A DNA stretch of 64,000 nucleotides from Synechococcus lacustris (GTDB lineage: Bacteria > Cyanobacteriota > Cyanobacteriia > PCC-6307 > Cyanobiaceae): the NCBI GenBank assembly GCA_903943975.1, contig CAJAQB010000013.1:1-64000 (forward strand). Reading direction: 5' to 3'. Shown one piece after another: positions 1 to 7,539 of the stretch; position 1 is the stretch's first letter, and the number at the start of each line of letters is the position of its first letter. A program made the translations under genes and the position numbers. The notes below the pieces were generated by a model. The model saw nothing but the letters and a program-made list of their open reading frames with translations, made no database searches and was not told the DNA's origin.

Positions 1-65
1 AGCATCGGCTTGGCGAGACGGACCCCTCTCGAGTTGCCGATTTTGACCAGCTTCGCTCGAACCAT
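1..65 (-). CDS. MazE/AbrB-type antitoxin, N-terminal part, cut by window edge
   Basis: Only the first 21 codons are inside the window. The reading begins MVRAKLVKIGNSRGVRL, which matches the start of the SpoVT/AbrB swapped-hairpin fold used by MazE antitoxins to bind DNA. It lies just beyond the attC site at 132-221 on the strand read by all cassettes, so it is the first gene of the next cassette. An in-frame GTG two codons upstream (69-71) is an alternative start. The toxin gene would be expected beyond base 1. Function rests on the N-terminal motif only. Confidence 0.6.
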   Translation of the reverse strand, partial: MVRAKLVKIGNSRGVRLAKPM

Positions 66-131
66 GGCCACGGCCTGCAGACGTACTCACATTGTAGCCA
101 CGCACGCGACTTCCGCGCATCTCCCTGCTCT

Positions 132-221
132 GGCTAACGCTGCCCCTGAGTGGCAGGCCAATAGCTACAGCATCTATCAGTAATTCAGGGAGGCCAGTCC
201 ACTCGAGGGGGCGCGTTCGAA
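132..221 (-). other. attC recombination site (cassette boundary)
   Basis: Imperfect palindrome of 90 bases. On the minus strand it opens with TTCGAAC and ends with GTTAGCC, close to the R'' (RYYYAAC) and R' (GTTRRRY) boxes. The inner arms pair (GAGTGG with CCACTC), with an extra base in the 5' arm, the asymmetry that orients attC sites. It closes the TA cassette at 272-882. Its arms are nearly the same as those at 1699, 7401 and 8222. Confidence 0.75.
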
Positions 222-271
222 GGGCCTGCTCAACAGCTGTCCGTCGCGGACTTATTCCGCAAGACTGAGGT

Positions 272-583
272 TCAAGCCACCTCAGCTTCATCACGCACAC
301 CCGCGCTCAGTTTAAGCCCAAGCGCGGAGATCACTTTGAGTACAGTATCAAAACTCGGGCTACGTTCACCTGAAAGCGCTTTATAGAGGCTCTCGCGAGA
401 CAAACCTGTCTGGCGCGCGATCTCTGTCATACCTTGAGCGCGAGCAATATCTCCGAGGGCCTTGGCGATGAAAGCTGCATCACCATTCGCTTCTTCAATG
501 CAGGCTTCTAGGTAAGCCGCCATTTCATCGGGAGTTCTGAGCGTCTCAGCGACGTCATAGAGCCTAGTCTTGATCTCGATCAT
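272..583 (-). CDS. HigA-like addiction-module antidote protein
   Basis: A 103-residue antitoxin of the HTH-containing addiction-module antidote family. The C-terminal two thirds is an XRE/Cro-type helix-turn-helix (MTEIARQTGLSRESLYKAL) followed by SFDTVLKVISALGLKL, typical of partners of RelE/ParE-fold Gp49-like toxins. It should neutralise the upstream toxin and repress the operon. Its ATG overlaps the toxin stop codon (ATGA, 580-583), so the two are translationally coupled with the toxin first. A second copy at 7540-7851 differs at only two residues, both near the N terminus. The gene ends about 50 bases before an attC site, as expected of a cassette. Confidence 0.88.
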   Translation of the reverse strand: MIEIKTRLYDVAETLRTPDEMAAYLEACIEEANGDAAFIAKALGDIARAQGMTEIARQTGLSRESLYKALSGERSPSFDTVLKVISALGLKLSAGVRDEAEVA

Positions 584-882
584 CCATCCTCCTTGATCTG
601 TCGGGACAGCATCAGTGCCTCCTCGATATCTCTGACCTGGGATGACTTATCGCCACCTGCCAGGAGGATGATCAACCTGGAGTCCTTCTGCTGGTAATAG
701 ACCCTGTAGCCAGGGCCGTAGTCGATCCGTAATTCAGAAACGCCAGACCCAACAGGCCTGACATCGCCAGGATTGCCGCCAATGAGACGCTCAATCCTGA
801 CCTGAACCTTCGCCCTGCCCCTCAGATCACGAAGATCCTGGAGCCACTGAGCAAACCGCTCTGTCTGACGGACTTCAACCAC
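580..882 (-). CDS. RelE/ParE-fold (Gp49-like) toxin
   Basis: A 100-residue toxin. Features typical of the Gp49-like/RelE superfamily are QTERFAQWLQDLRD near the N terminus, RIERL, GDVRPVGSGVSELRIDYGPGYRVYY in the core, and IILLAGGDKSSQ near the C terminus. Members usually cleave mRNA on the ribosome; activity here is inferred from the family. It is the first gene of a toxin-antitoxin pair (antitoxin at 272-583, 4-base overlap). An inverted repeat at 892-907 just upstream is a likely autoregulatory operator. The paralogue at 7848-8150 differs at about 8 of 100 residues. Confidence 0.87.
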   Translation of the reverse strand: MVEVRQTERFAQWLQDLRDLRGRAKVQVRIERLIGGNPGDVRPVGSGVSELRIDYGPGYRVYYQQKDSRLIILLAGGDKSSQVRDIEEALMLSRQIKEDG

Positions 883-891
883 GCCACCACT

Positions 892-907
892 GTAGCCACC
901 TGGCTAC
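892..907. promoter_or_regulatory. Inverted repeat, probable TA operator
   Basis: GTAGCCA-CC-TGGCTAC, 7-base arms, lying 9 bases upstream of the toxin start. The second TA cassette has the same element with 6-base arms at 8161-8174, at the same distance. Conservation of a palindrome outside the coding region in both copies suggests the binding site for the HTH antitoxin. Confidence 0.55.
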
Positions 908-953
908 GCCGGGGCAAGCTGCAGATCTGAATCAGCTCGCTTCTGCCAGCTCC

Positions 954-1043
954 TTCGAACGCTCGCCATCACATGGCCGCAAGGTGTGCTCGGCGAAGAA
1001 GACAGCTTGGAGGAGGCGGCTCAGGTGAATGGCGGTGTTAGAG
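954..1043 (-). other. attC recombination site
   Basis: On the minus strand it begins CTCTAAC (R''), which contains the stop codon of the mazF-like gene, and ends GTTCGAA (R'). Arms AACACCGCCATTCAC and AACGCTCGCCATCAC (the latter reverse-complemented) pair with one extra T in the first arm, the position of an attC extrahelical base. The inner sequence differs from the 132/1699/7401/8222 family, so it was found by fold rather than by similarity. Confidence 0.65.
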
Positions 1044-1394
1044 AGTGGCAGGAGTATCGGGTTCAAGAAGCGGTAACACCCTGGCAGTCACCATCGCCAT
1101 TACATCTGGGCTGACCCGCTCGATAAACTTCACTTTCCTCGACCGCCAGTCAAGGCTCTTGAGTTGGTCGGACAGAACAACTCCACTCACGGCGTATCCA
1201 TCAGGAAGTTCCACCTCAAATGGGTAGCCCTTGAACTTTGAAGTCAAGGGACAGAATAAGGCTAGTCCGACTTTGCCATTGTAGGACTTTGGAGACAAGA
1301 CGAGTGCTGGTCTTCTCCCGCGCTGTTCACTTCCGGCTTGCGGTGTGAATTCCAGCCACACCAGATCGCCATGATCGGGCACGTAGGACGACAT
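1038..1394 (-). CDS. mazF: MazF/PemK family endoribonuclease toxin
   Basis: A 118-residue protein with the MazF/PemK fold: DHGDLVWLEFTPQAGSEQRGRRPALVLSP at residues 7-35, the CPLTSK segment and the conserved VVLSDQLKSLDW strand-helix near residue 72. Family members are sequence-specific mRNA interferases. The ATG overlaps the antitoxin stop (TGATG, 1392-1396), giving the order antitoxin-toxin. The TAA stop sits inside the R'' box of the next attC, so the gene fills its cassette to the end. Confidence 0.92.
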   Translation of the reverse strand: MSSYVPDHGDLVWLEFTPQAGSEQRGRRPALVLSPKSYNGKVGLALFCPLTSKFKGYPFEVELPDGYAVSGVVLSDQLKSLDWRSRKVKFIERVSPDVMAMVTARVLPLLEPDTPATL

Positions 1395-1636
1395 CAGAAT
1401 GCTTCGGCGCCTACGGCATCCCCTGTATCAACAGAGGCATGGATGTTCTCTGGCGTGACCCCCGCGAGGAGATCCGCAAGCCTGAGCCGGCTTGGCACGG
1501 CGGGCCTTAAGACCAGTTCACCATCCTTCGCGGTCAGACTGACCTCAGTACCAGCTCCCAATCCCACCTCTTCAGCTAAGCCGCGTGGAATCCTCACGCC
1601 AAGGCTGTTTCCCCACTTCTGAACCTTCGTCTGCAT
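1394..1636 (-). CDS. mazE: MazE/AbrB family antitoxin
   Basis: An 80-residue protein. The N terminus MQTKVQKWGNSLGVRIPRGLA is the SpoVT/AbrB swapped-hairpin DNA-binding domain found in MazE and PemI. The tail (LADLLAGVTPENIHASVDTGD) is the acidic segment that typically wraps the toxin. It precedes mazF with a TGATG overlap. A CTATAC direct repeat (1650-1666) 14 bases upstream of the start is a likely autoregulatory site. The start codon is the ATG at 1634-1636. Confidence 0.92.
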   Translation of the reverse strand: MQTKVQKWGNSLGVRIPRGLAEEVGLGAGTEVSLTAKDGELVLRPAVPSRLRLADLLAGVTPENIHASVDTGDAVGAEAF

Positions 1637-1649
1637 GCCCCAGCCGCGG

Positions 1650-1666
1650 CTATACGCCGACTATAC
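1650..1666 (-). promoter_or_regulatory. CTATAC direct repeat, probable mazEF promoter/operator
   Basis: CTATAC occurs twice with an 11-base period, about one helical turn (1650-1655 and 1661-1666). Read on the minus strand the repeats are GTATAG, resembling a -10 element (TATAGT). It lies directly before the mazE start, where MazE-type antitoxins usually bind. Confidence 0.45.
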
Positions 1667-1698
1667 CACCTTTGGCCACTACGGAGTGCCCCCCATCT

Positions 1699-1790
1699 CT
1701 CTAACGCTGGCTCTGAGTGGCAGGCAACGAGCTTAGGATTGCGCAGCAGATATCTGGTGGTGTCCTGTCCACTCCAGGGGCTTGTTCGAA
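1699..1790 (-). other. attC recombination site
   Basis: Minus-strand R'' is TTCGAAC and R' is GTTAGAG. Paired arms carry the family sequence (GAGTGGACAGG against CCTGCCACTC) with extra bases in the 5' arm. It closes the restriction-modification cassette. The methylase promoter begins 139 bases away on the other strand. Confidence 0.72.
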
Positions 1791-1928
1791 GTGTCATTAC
1801 AGGTTCGCGCCAACACTTACCATGAAGGATTGTTCATAAACCACAAATAACTTTTCACCAAAGCTTAAGTAAGCTATCCAAGAGAGAGGCAACTCCAAAT
1901 CCTCCAAGTCAGCTTCATCCCGACAGAG

Positions 1929-1958
1929 CTTGAAATCTTTCAAGTTCCGTGGTACACT
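1929..1958 (+). promoter_or_regulatory. Sigma-70-type promoter with overlapping palindrome for the methylase gene
   Basis: TTGAAA (1930-1935), a 17-base spacer and TACACT (1953-1958) form a near-consensus promoter. A perfect palindrome, CTTGAAA-TC-TTTCAAG (1929-1944), covers the -35 box. Initiation would fall near 1965, only a few bases before the ATG at 1972, implying a very short or absent leader. The palindrome is a candidate operator for autoregulation of the methylase, inferred from position alone. Confidence 0.6.
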
Positions 1959-1971
1959 TGCACTATTTGCA

Positions 1972-3837
1972 ATGCCCAGCATGGGAAGAGCTCGGAAGCT
2001 TGGCACCACTTTTGACGAATCGCACAACTTCCTTCGAAATCAAGAAGGACTGCAGCCAGCAGAAGCACTGGATGAATTAGTCAAGCTTTTGCTTTGCCGT
2101 GAATACCTAGATGCAACTGGTGAGCTTTTAAATTTCCCCAATCATCGACCCACTCAAGAAACCCTAGACAACACAATTAGGCATTTTGGGCTTGAAGACT
2201 ACAAGATTGGTCGCATACAACTTTCAGAAGCTAGCATTTCGAAAATGTGGCGCCTATTGGAGGACGCCAATAGTGAATACGGTGATCTTGATCTTGGCAG
2301 TCACGCATTGAGATCATTTACAGGAAGAGACTCTAGACGCGGACTTGGAATATTCTTAACGCCCGAGAATCTTGTCGGCACAATTATTGACTACGTTGGG
2401 ACTTCTTGTGGCACACGTGTACTCGATTTGGCTGCAGGATCAGGCACTTTTTTGAAAGTATTTCTTCAACGGCAGCCGCGTAATTGCAGCGTTGTAGTTG
2501 CCGAAAAGAATCCCAAGTTAATGCTGTTGGCTCGCATCAACCTGATTCCATTCGAGGGCTCTGCTCACATTGATTATCGAGTAATTGATTCATTGCATGG
2601 CCTTCTTGATGCTGAGAAGTTTGACACCATAGTTACAAACCCGCCATTTGGCGTTAGCACTGCATTGAGCGATGACACTCTTTCAGGCTACCAGACTGTT
2701 ACGGCCTTGGCACGGTCTTCTGGATTCAACTCTATTCCGAGTGAACTGCTCTTTCTGGAAAAGTGTTTTAAGTTGCTCAAGCCGGGCGGACGATTAGCTA
2801 TTGTATTGCCAAAGAGCATTGCAACCAACATCTCCCTGCAAGCGGCAAGAGAAAGCCTGGGTCAATATGGATTTATTGATGCGATCCTCACGCTCCCTCC
2901 AGAGACATTTGCCCTTACTGGAACCCAAGTAAGTACAATTGTCATTTTCGCAATGAAATACAAGCAACTCGATGAGAGGAACGAGCTCGGACGGACATTC
3001 TCTTATAACTGCAAATCAGTTGGACATGACTCAACTGGGAGAAGCACAGGACCAGGCGATTTACAGGACTTTCTTCTCTGCAAGGATTCGTCGAAGAGCT
3101 TACCAAGAGACATTACTGATCGCATATCGTATGATTCGTTTATACCAAGAGGCGACTCTTTTGCTCGACTATCAGATATCTGCATGGATTCACGAGATTA
3201 CAGCTCATCTCAGAACGGCGCTAGGCTATCAGACTTCTGTACACTTATTCGCACCGGCAGGACTCCTGCGCGAAGCAAGTATACAGATGCAGGTTTCTTC
3301 TTAATTAAGGTTGGCAATCTCACAGGTAGTGGCATCGACTGGTGTCCTAGGGATCGCAACTTTATTCCAGAGGATGAAATGTTGAAGAGAATGTCAGCAA
3401 GGAGTGGGCTCATCTTGCAAGAGAATGATATTCTATTGACTTCCTCCGCTCACAATAGCTCATATATAGCAAAAAAGATTGACATCCTGTCGGATATTCC
3501 CGATTTTGTTGACATGCCGCTTTCATATGTTGGCGAAGTAATGCTCATTAGGCCTGACCCGTCGAAGGTAGATCCTTTTAGGCTTCTTGCGTATCTCCGT
3601 CTGCCATCTGTTGGAGCGCAACTCAGAGGTATGGTGCGAGGCCAAACAGCACATCTTCACTCCGCAGATGTAGAATCTCTGCCAGTTAACAAAAATGTCC
3701 TATTGGGCCATCCTAAAATTCATGATTATGCTTCCTTGGCTTTAAAGGGGTCCGAGCTTTGCAAGGTCATGTCAGAGTTGACTTATCAACAGAGAAACAT
3801 AGTAACAGTGATTGATGGCCAACTCATGGAATCCTAA
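1972..3837 (+). CDS. N6-adenine DNA methyltransferase with built-in target recognition domain (MamI-like system)
   Basis: A class gamma m6A methylase, 621 residues from the chosen start. It has motif X-like TPENLVGTIIDYV, SAM motif I VLDLAAGSGTF (about 150-160) and catalytic NPPF (about 223-226). The C-terminal third (SDFCTLIRTGRTPARS onward) resembles a type I HsdS recognition domain, so the enzyme probably reads its own site. A TTG at 1930 would extend the frame but is the -35 box of the promoter, so ATG 1972 (or 1981) is preferred. It converges on the endonuclease gene with 19 bases between. It is the only gene in the array on the plus strand. Codon use is AT-richer than the core genes. 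Confidence 0.88.
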   Translation: MPSMGRARKLGTTFDESHNFLRNQEGLQPAEALDELVKLLLCREYLDATGELLNFPNHRPTQETLDNTIRHFGLEDYKIGRIQLSEASISKMWRLLEDANSEYGDLDLGSHALRSFTGRDSRRGLGIFLTPENLVGTIIDYVGTSCGTRVLDLAAGSGTFLKVFLQRQPRNCSVVVAEKNPKLMLLARINLIPFEGSAHIDYRVIDSLHGLLDAEKFDTIVTNPPFGVSTALSDDTLSGYQTVTALARSSGFNSIPSELLFLEKCFKLLKPGGRLAIVLPKSIATNISLQAARESLGQYGFIDAILTLPPETFALTGTQVSTIVIFAMKYKQLDERNELGRTFSYNCKSVGHDSTGRSTGPGDLQDFLLCKDSSKSLPRDITDRISYDSFIPRGDSFARLSDICMDSRDYSSSQNGARLSDFCTLIRTGRTPARSKYTDAGFFLIKVGNLTGSGIDWCPRDRNFIPEDEMLKRMSARSGLILQENDILLTSSAHNSSYIAKKIDILSDIPDFVDMPLSYVGEVMLIRPDPSKVDPFRLLAYLRLPSVGAQLRGMVRGQTAHLHSADVESLPVNKNVLLGHPKIHDYASLALKGSELCKVMSELTYQQRNIVTVIDGQLMES

Positions 3838-3856
3838 GGATTAGACGCTTTCACCT

Positions 3857-4864
3857 TCATAAAGCATCCCTGAGGTTCAGAAGCTTTTGCACAGGATCTA
3901 GGTCTCTGAGCCGATTGGGTATATCCTCTAAAACTGCTTCAAGGCGTGGGTAATAAACATATATTGATAGATCATCAAGCTGGGCCTGAGATGCTCTTCC
4001 CGAATCATTCCTCTCATGAACAAGCGAGATTTCGTGAATTATCGAGTTTAGGTCTTCACGATTCCCAATGCCCAAGGTTTCACTGTAAGCCGAAATGGAA
4101 TTCGTGATGCCAGGATTCTTGCTTTCCTTAAGAAGATCGGTTCTCAGCTGAGTTGTCAAGGGTTGAATACTATGTTGAATTGGCTCGTCCCTTCCAGGAA
4201 AGATCCTGGTTACTACGCTCTCATCGGTAACAATTGATCTATAGACAAGCTGGCCGCCCATCAGATCTCTCTTCAGTCTGTGTGGCCAGATGTTAAGAGG
4301 TGCCTTTGAGCTTGAATGCATCCTGATGTTAAACCAGTAATCTATGAGCGCTAACAGAAACCCTGGACTGCTTGAGGCAACTTTCCAAATGCTGGCAGCA
4401 ATCTCCCTCGGATCGGCAAGATCTACGAACTCGAATAGTACAAAGTAGTAGAAAGATGGATCGGCTATCTGCGAAAGATCATTTATATTCTGAAGACCAA
4501 TAAGCCACTTCGAATCATCTTTTCGCTCTATGTGATGCGATGCACATCGTGGGCATGCAATCTCAATCGCTGAGACCGAACAGCCACATTCACCGCACTT
4601 TCCCAATTGATCAACTCTGTAACAGGTTTTAATCTCAGCATGGCGATCATCTGGAAGTACCAGGTCATATCCACGTGCACCTGATCTTCCACCTGGGTAT
4701 CCGGTGACGATACTCGTTAAATGCTGCCCTATGTATCCCATGCGTGCTTGTGGAGTCTGATAAGTGATGCTTGCCCAATTATTCACGCGTTGCCTAAGAT
4801 CAATATATAAATCCTTTATTAGTTGCTCCGAGCTCTGCAGGTCGCCCAAGGAGTGAGGAGGCAT
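3857..4864 (-). CDS. MamI-family type II restriction endonuclease
   Basis: 335 residues. The region GYDLVL...AEIKTCYRVDQ gives a PD-(D/E)XK-type catalytic set (D67, E77, K79). It is followed by a four-cysteine zinc-ribbon (C90/C93 or C95 with C104/C107) and KWLIGLQN. This layout is what I recall of the MamI restriction endonuclease family, which cuts an interrupted palindrome; specificity here is not known. It is paired convergently with the methylase at 1972-3837, and both lie between the attC sites at 1699 and 5245, so the whole system is one cassette. The family call is from memory of the motif arrangement. Confidence 0.72.
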   Translation of the reverse strand: MPPHSLGDLQSSEQLIKDLYIDLRQRVNNWASITYQTPQARMGYIGQHLTSIVTGYPGGRSGARGYDLVLPDDRHAEIKTCYRVDQLGKCGECGCSVSAIEIACPRCASHHIERKDDSKWLIGLQNINDLSQIADPSFYYFVLFEFVDLADPREIAASIWKVASSSPGFLLALIDYWFNIRMHSSSKAPLNIWPHRLKRDLMGGQLVYRSIVTDESVVTRIFPGRDEPIQHSIQPLTTQLRTDLLKESKNPGITNSISAYSETLGIGNREDLNSIIHEISLVHERNDSGRASQAQLDDLSIYVYYPRLEAVLEDIPNRLRDLDPVQKLLNLRDAL

Positions 4865-5244
4865 TGAGATCTCTTGTCTTTATCCCTTTATAGCATATGC
4901 TTCTCAGAATGGCCCATGTTAATATTTTCCGTTCGACCTCTGCGGAGGGAAGCACGCCGGCTTTTTGTCATCACTGGGAGAAATTCAGTATCTATATATA
5001 ATCGTAAAATGCCTTGACGCCTAGGAAAGGTAATGGCTCAAAGTATCAAAACTATCAAAATCCACTTGTTCACTGTATTCCCTTCTTACAACCAGGGGGC
5101 ATATTGGCTTAGCGGCGGATGTTCGAAATTAGAAATCGATGAGTCCGCAGTGCAGTTCCATTTTGATAGAACTTCTCTAGCTGCGGTAATTGGTCTTAAG
5201 GCTTTCTGCCTCAAGCAATTTGTTGACATGGATTCGGTTGATCC
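4865..5244. other. Non-coding upstream part of the restriction cassette
   Basis: About 380 bases between the endonuclease start and the attC at 5245. It must hold the endonuclease promoter. A TATAAA-like box (minus strand) lies about 25 bases before the start. A plus-strand frame from 5033 was judged spurious because it runs through the attC into the next cassette. No other structure was seen. Confidence 0.5.
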
Positions 5245-5305
5245 TTCGAACGCCTGCGATAAGCTGCGGGGCGAAGCCCCGTCAGCCTTAATCGCATTGT
5301 TGGGC
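5245..5305 (-). other. attC recombination site, short GC-hairpin type
   Basis: 61 bases. Minus strand R'' is GCCCAAC (perfect RYYYAAC) and R' is GTTCGAA. Arms TGCGATTAAG and CTTATCGCA pair with one extra T in the first arm, the expected extrahelical base. The loop is a strong hairpin, CGGGGCTTCGCCCCG. This matches the compact attC style of proteobacterial chromosomal integrons more than the 90-base sites here. It starts 8 bases after the Gp37-like gene's stop. Confidence 0.82.
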
Positions 5306-5312
5306 TGCTCAT

Positions 5313-6116
5313 TTAGACGCAAGCCGGCTTCCGGTCTACGAGAGTGGCCAACACACGCATACGTTCAGTACGAGAAGGCCTAGGTGTGACATTGGCGGAT
5401 GGGAACTCTCCATACACCTTTCCATCAAGATATCTTCCGGCCAGTTTCTTGTTTTTCCCGCCCCACTGCTTGAAGAAGAATCTTGTGTTATTCGTCATAC
5501 ACTGGTCTCGAATGCTGCGCACCCATTCGGGCGACATGGTGCGTGCTTTAAGGCCGCTTTCACCGCCAACTATGACCCAATCTATGCCTCGGAGATCGAT
5601 CTCTCCAAGATCCTCAAGAAGAGGCTCGATGGATAGAAATCTTGTCGAAGCAGGAGTGGAGCGCAAATGCTCAATTCGGGGCAATCCTTGAGCCTTATTC
5701 TCAACGCTTACGCCAAGCCATATGTTGCTGCAACTAGTAAGGCCTTGAATCTCAGTTTGCGCCAGTGCTGCAAGCCGCGTTGGCCGCTTCGTTAGGACTT
5801 GAAAAACATGCCAACTAGCAGCCTGCATAACACGAAAGACAGAGCCAATGAATGCATCAGGAACATCATCATGAAACAAGTCACTCATTGAGTTTACGAA
5901 TATCATTCGTGGCCTTGCCCAAGTGAGTGGCTCAAAAAGCTTATCTTCTACAAGACGCAAATCAAAACCATGCTCGTACGGGTGACCTTTGGTTCCACGC
6001 CATCTCTCGGCGAAAGTCTCAGCATAGCAATTTAGACAGCCTGCACTTATCTTTGTGCAGCCACGAACGGGATTCCAAGTGGCATCAGTCCATTCGATAC
6101 CAGTTTGAATGCTCAT
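5313..6116 (-). CDS. Gp37/Gp68 (DUF5131) family three-Cys-motif protein
   Basis: 267 residues, start ATG overlapping the TcmP stop (ATGA). The N terminus IEWTDATWNPVRGCTKISAGCLNCYAE carries the three-cysteine motif (C-x6-C-x2-C) of this phage-associated family, followed by the family signatures PRMIFVNSMSDLFHDDVP, QVLTKRP, WLGVSVEN and SIEPLLE. The cysteine spacing suggests an iron-sulfur or radical-SAM-like centre. The biochemical role of the family is not established as far as I know. Its usual partner TcmP is directly upstream. The pair is one cassette. Confidence 0.87.
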   Translation of the reverse strand: MSIQTGIEWTDATWNPVRGCTKISAGCLNCYAETFAERWRGTKGHPYEHGFDLRLVEDKLFEPLTWARPRMIFVNSMSDLFHDDVPDAFIGSVFRVMQAASWHVFQVLTKRPTRLAALAQTEIQGLTSCSNIWLGVSVENKAQGLPRIEHLRSTPASTRFLSIEPLLEDLGEIDLRGIDWVIVGGESGLKARTMSPEWVRSIRDQCMTNNTRFFFKQWGGKNKKLAGRYLDGKVYGEFPSANVTPRPSRTERMRVLATLVDRKPACV

Positions 6117-7282
6117 TTCCCTTGGCTCCTGATTGTGATTGTGTGCTTGTCACTTAGAGTTGGCTTACCATTATATCGCCTACGCGTGCTGGCAGTTGTG
6201 GGCTTGCCTTTTGAATCCAGGACAATGATAGAGCCCACCTGCTCAAGCTCAAGCAACGCTTCCCGATACGCTGGTTCGCAAAAGAGATTATCTGACCGGC
6301 TTGTAAGATCATGATAAAAATAGTCTGCTTTGCGGGGAGCCGTAAGCTCCTTTAGGATTGATTGCTTGAATGCGTCCCACTCTGGATCAAAAAGAACGTG
6401 GCCATCCGTAAGACTCTTTTGCATCAACGCTAGCCCGCCTCTGCCTGCTTCGGTTTTGCCAACACCCCACATAATACTTTTCATGATCCGGAACCCAAGC
6501 TCATGCCTTGTGATATGAATTAGGTAGTGCGACACGGTTCGTCTATTCTCCTTTTCAATCCTAAAGCCAGTAATGTAATTTGCTCCAATATCTCGTTTGA
6601 CAATATCGTAGTATCGTGCAATAATTAGATCTTCTTTCTCTGTCGATGACTTGTTCTCGATTGCTTTGAGTAGATCTTCTGCCTCTCTGTCTGATCCAAA
6701 GAACTGAGCAAGCGTGTCACCGCGCGCTTCTCCAAGGCCAAGTATTCTTCTTATGCCATCAATATTGAAAAACAGGAAGATCTCGCAACTCCCGAAATTC
6801 ATCAACCTAGCTAGCGTGTCGAAGTAGACACCATTAACTCCACATGGATCTACAAAGAGAAATGTAGGAGCCAGGGACCTGCTTTTCTTTTCAAAGGGTT
6901 GGAGCATAATCTCCATGCCTTCTCTAAACTCATTATTGAGACATATTGGCTCGCGAATGTTCGGATTGTCTCTATAAAATGATTGAACTTCTGCTTGCAA
7001 GTCCTCATGTAGCTGTTTATCTTTCTCGATGAAGACAGTTGTTACACGTTTAGCGAGTTCAGCATCGCTGGAAATTAGAGAAAGGGCACGAATGGGTGAT
7101 CCAGGCTGGGACGAGCCGTTATTCTGATAGGCTCCTGGTCCGGCGAAGCCATCAATAAACAGAAGATTGTTATTCCAGCGCTTAAGAACATGAAGGTAGG
7201 CTCGTAAATACTTCTCAAGTATTTCGTGCTTTACTCTGGTTTGTTCTCGATATTCCTCAAAGTGGTTTCGATCATTGCTCAT
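6113..7282 (-). CDS. tcmP: Three-Cys-motif partner protein TcmP
   Basis: About 390 residues. Family features include FIDGFAGPGAYQNNG (about 44-58), a Rossmann-type glycine motif resembling a SAM-binding loop, FLFVDPCGVNGV (a DPxx active-site-like motif) and KSIMWGVGKT downstream. TcmP proteins are defined by pairing with three-Cys-motif (Gp37/68) proteins, as here. The two genes are coupled by a 4-base overlap. The ATG at 7280-7282 is preferred over a GTG three codons earlier, although neither has a strong ribosome site. Together they may form a modification or anti-phage module; that is inference from phage association and cassette context. Confidence 0.85.
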   Translation of the reverse strand: MSNDRNHFEEYREQTRVKHEILEKYLRAYLHVLKRWNNNLLFIDGFAGPGAYQNNGSSQPGSPIRALSLISSDAELAKRVTTVFIEKDKQLHEDLQAEVQSFYRDNPNIREPICLNNEFREGMEIMLQPFEKKSRSLAPTFLFVDPCGVNGVYFDTLARLMNFGSCEIFLFFNIDGIRRILGLGEARGDTLAQFFGSDREAEDLLKAIENKSSTEKEDLIIARYYDIVKRDIGANYITGFRIEKENRRTVSHYLIHITRHELGFRIMKSIMWGVGKTEAGRGGLALMQKSLTDGHVLFDPEWDAFKQSILKELTAPRKADYFYHDLTSRSDNLFCEPAYREALLELEQVGSIIVLDSKGKPTTASTRRRYNGKPTLSDKHTITIRSQGK

Positions 7283-7400
7283 GATTACCACTTTCTACGA
7301 TGGTTTCCCTCATGACCCAGACTTCTGTAGCTTTTGATTCTTTATGAAAATAGCTACTGCCAGAGAGATGTCAACCAAGGCGCGCCAGCATGGTTTGCCA

Positions 7401-7489
7401 GCCCAACGCTGCCTCTGAGTGGCAGGCCAAGATCTCCTGCTTCAGCCAGGAATGTACGGGGGTCTGTCCACTCGAGGGGCGCGTTCGAA
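7401..7489 (-). other. attC recombination site
   Basis: 89 bases. Minus-strand R'' is TTCGAAC and R' is GTTGGGC, a perfect GTTRRRY. Arms follow the shared GAGTGG/CCACTC family pattern. It closes the second TA cassette and opens the TcmP-Gp37 cassette. Confidence 0.75.
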
Positions 7490-7539
7490 GGGCCCGCTCA
7501 ACAATCATCCATCGCGGAGTTGCGCTGCATCAAGGAAGG

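Noticed and set aside
892-1037. Possible CRISPR or tandem repeat between the TA modules.
   Set aside because: Inverted repeats occur once each and belong to an operator and an attC, not to a regular array.
1930-1971. TTG-initiated N-terminal extension of the DNA methylase.
   Set aside because: These bases are the -35 box, spacer and -10 box of a near-consensus promoter.
1797-2027. Minus-strand 76-codon frame ending just before the attC at 1699-1790.
   Set aside because: Its position fits a cassette gene, but it covers the methylase promoter and start in antisense and has no known motif.
5033-5383. Plus-strand 116-codon frame with a good ribosome site (AGGAAAGG).
   Set aside because: It runs through the attC at 5245-5305, whose hairpin gives the NACDKLRGEAPSALIALLG-like end, and into the opposite strand of the Gp37-like gene; the first 70 codons show no recognisable domain.
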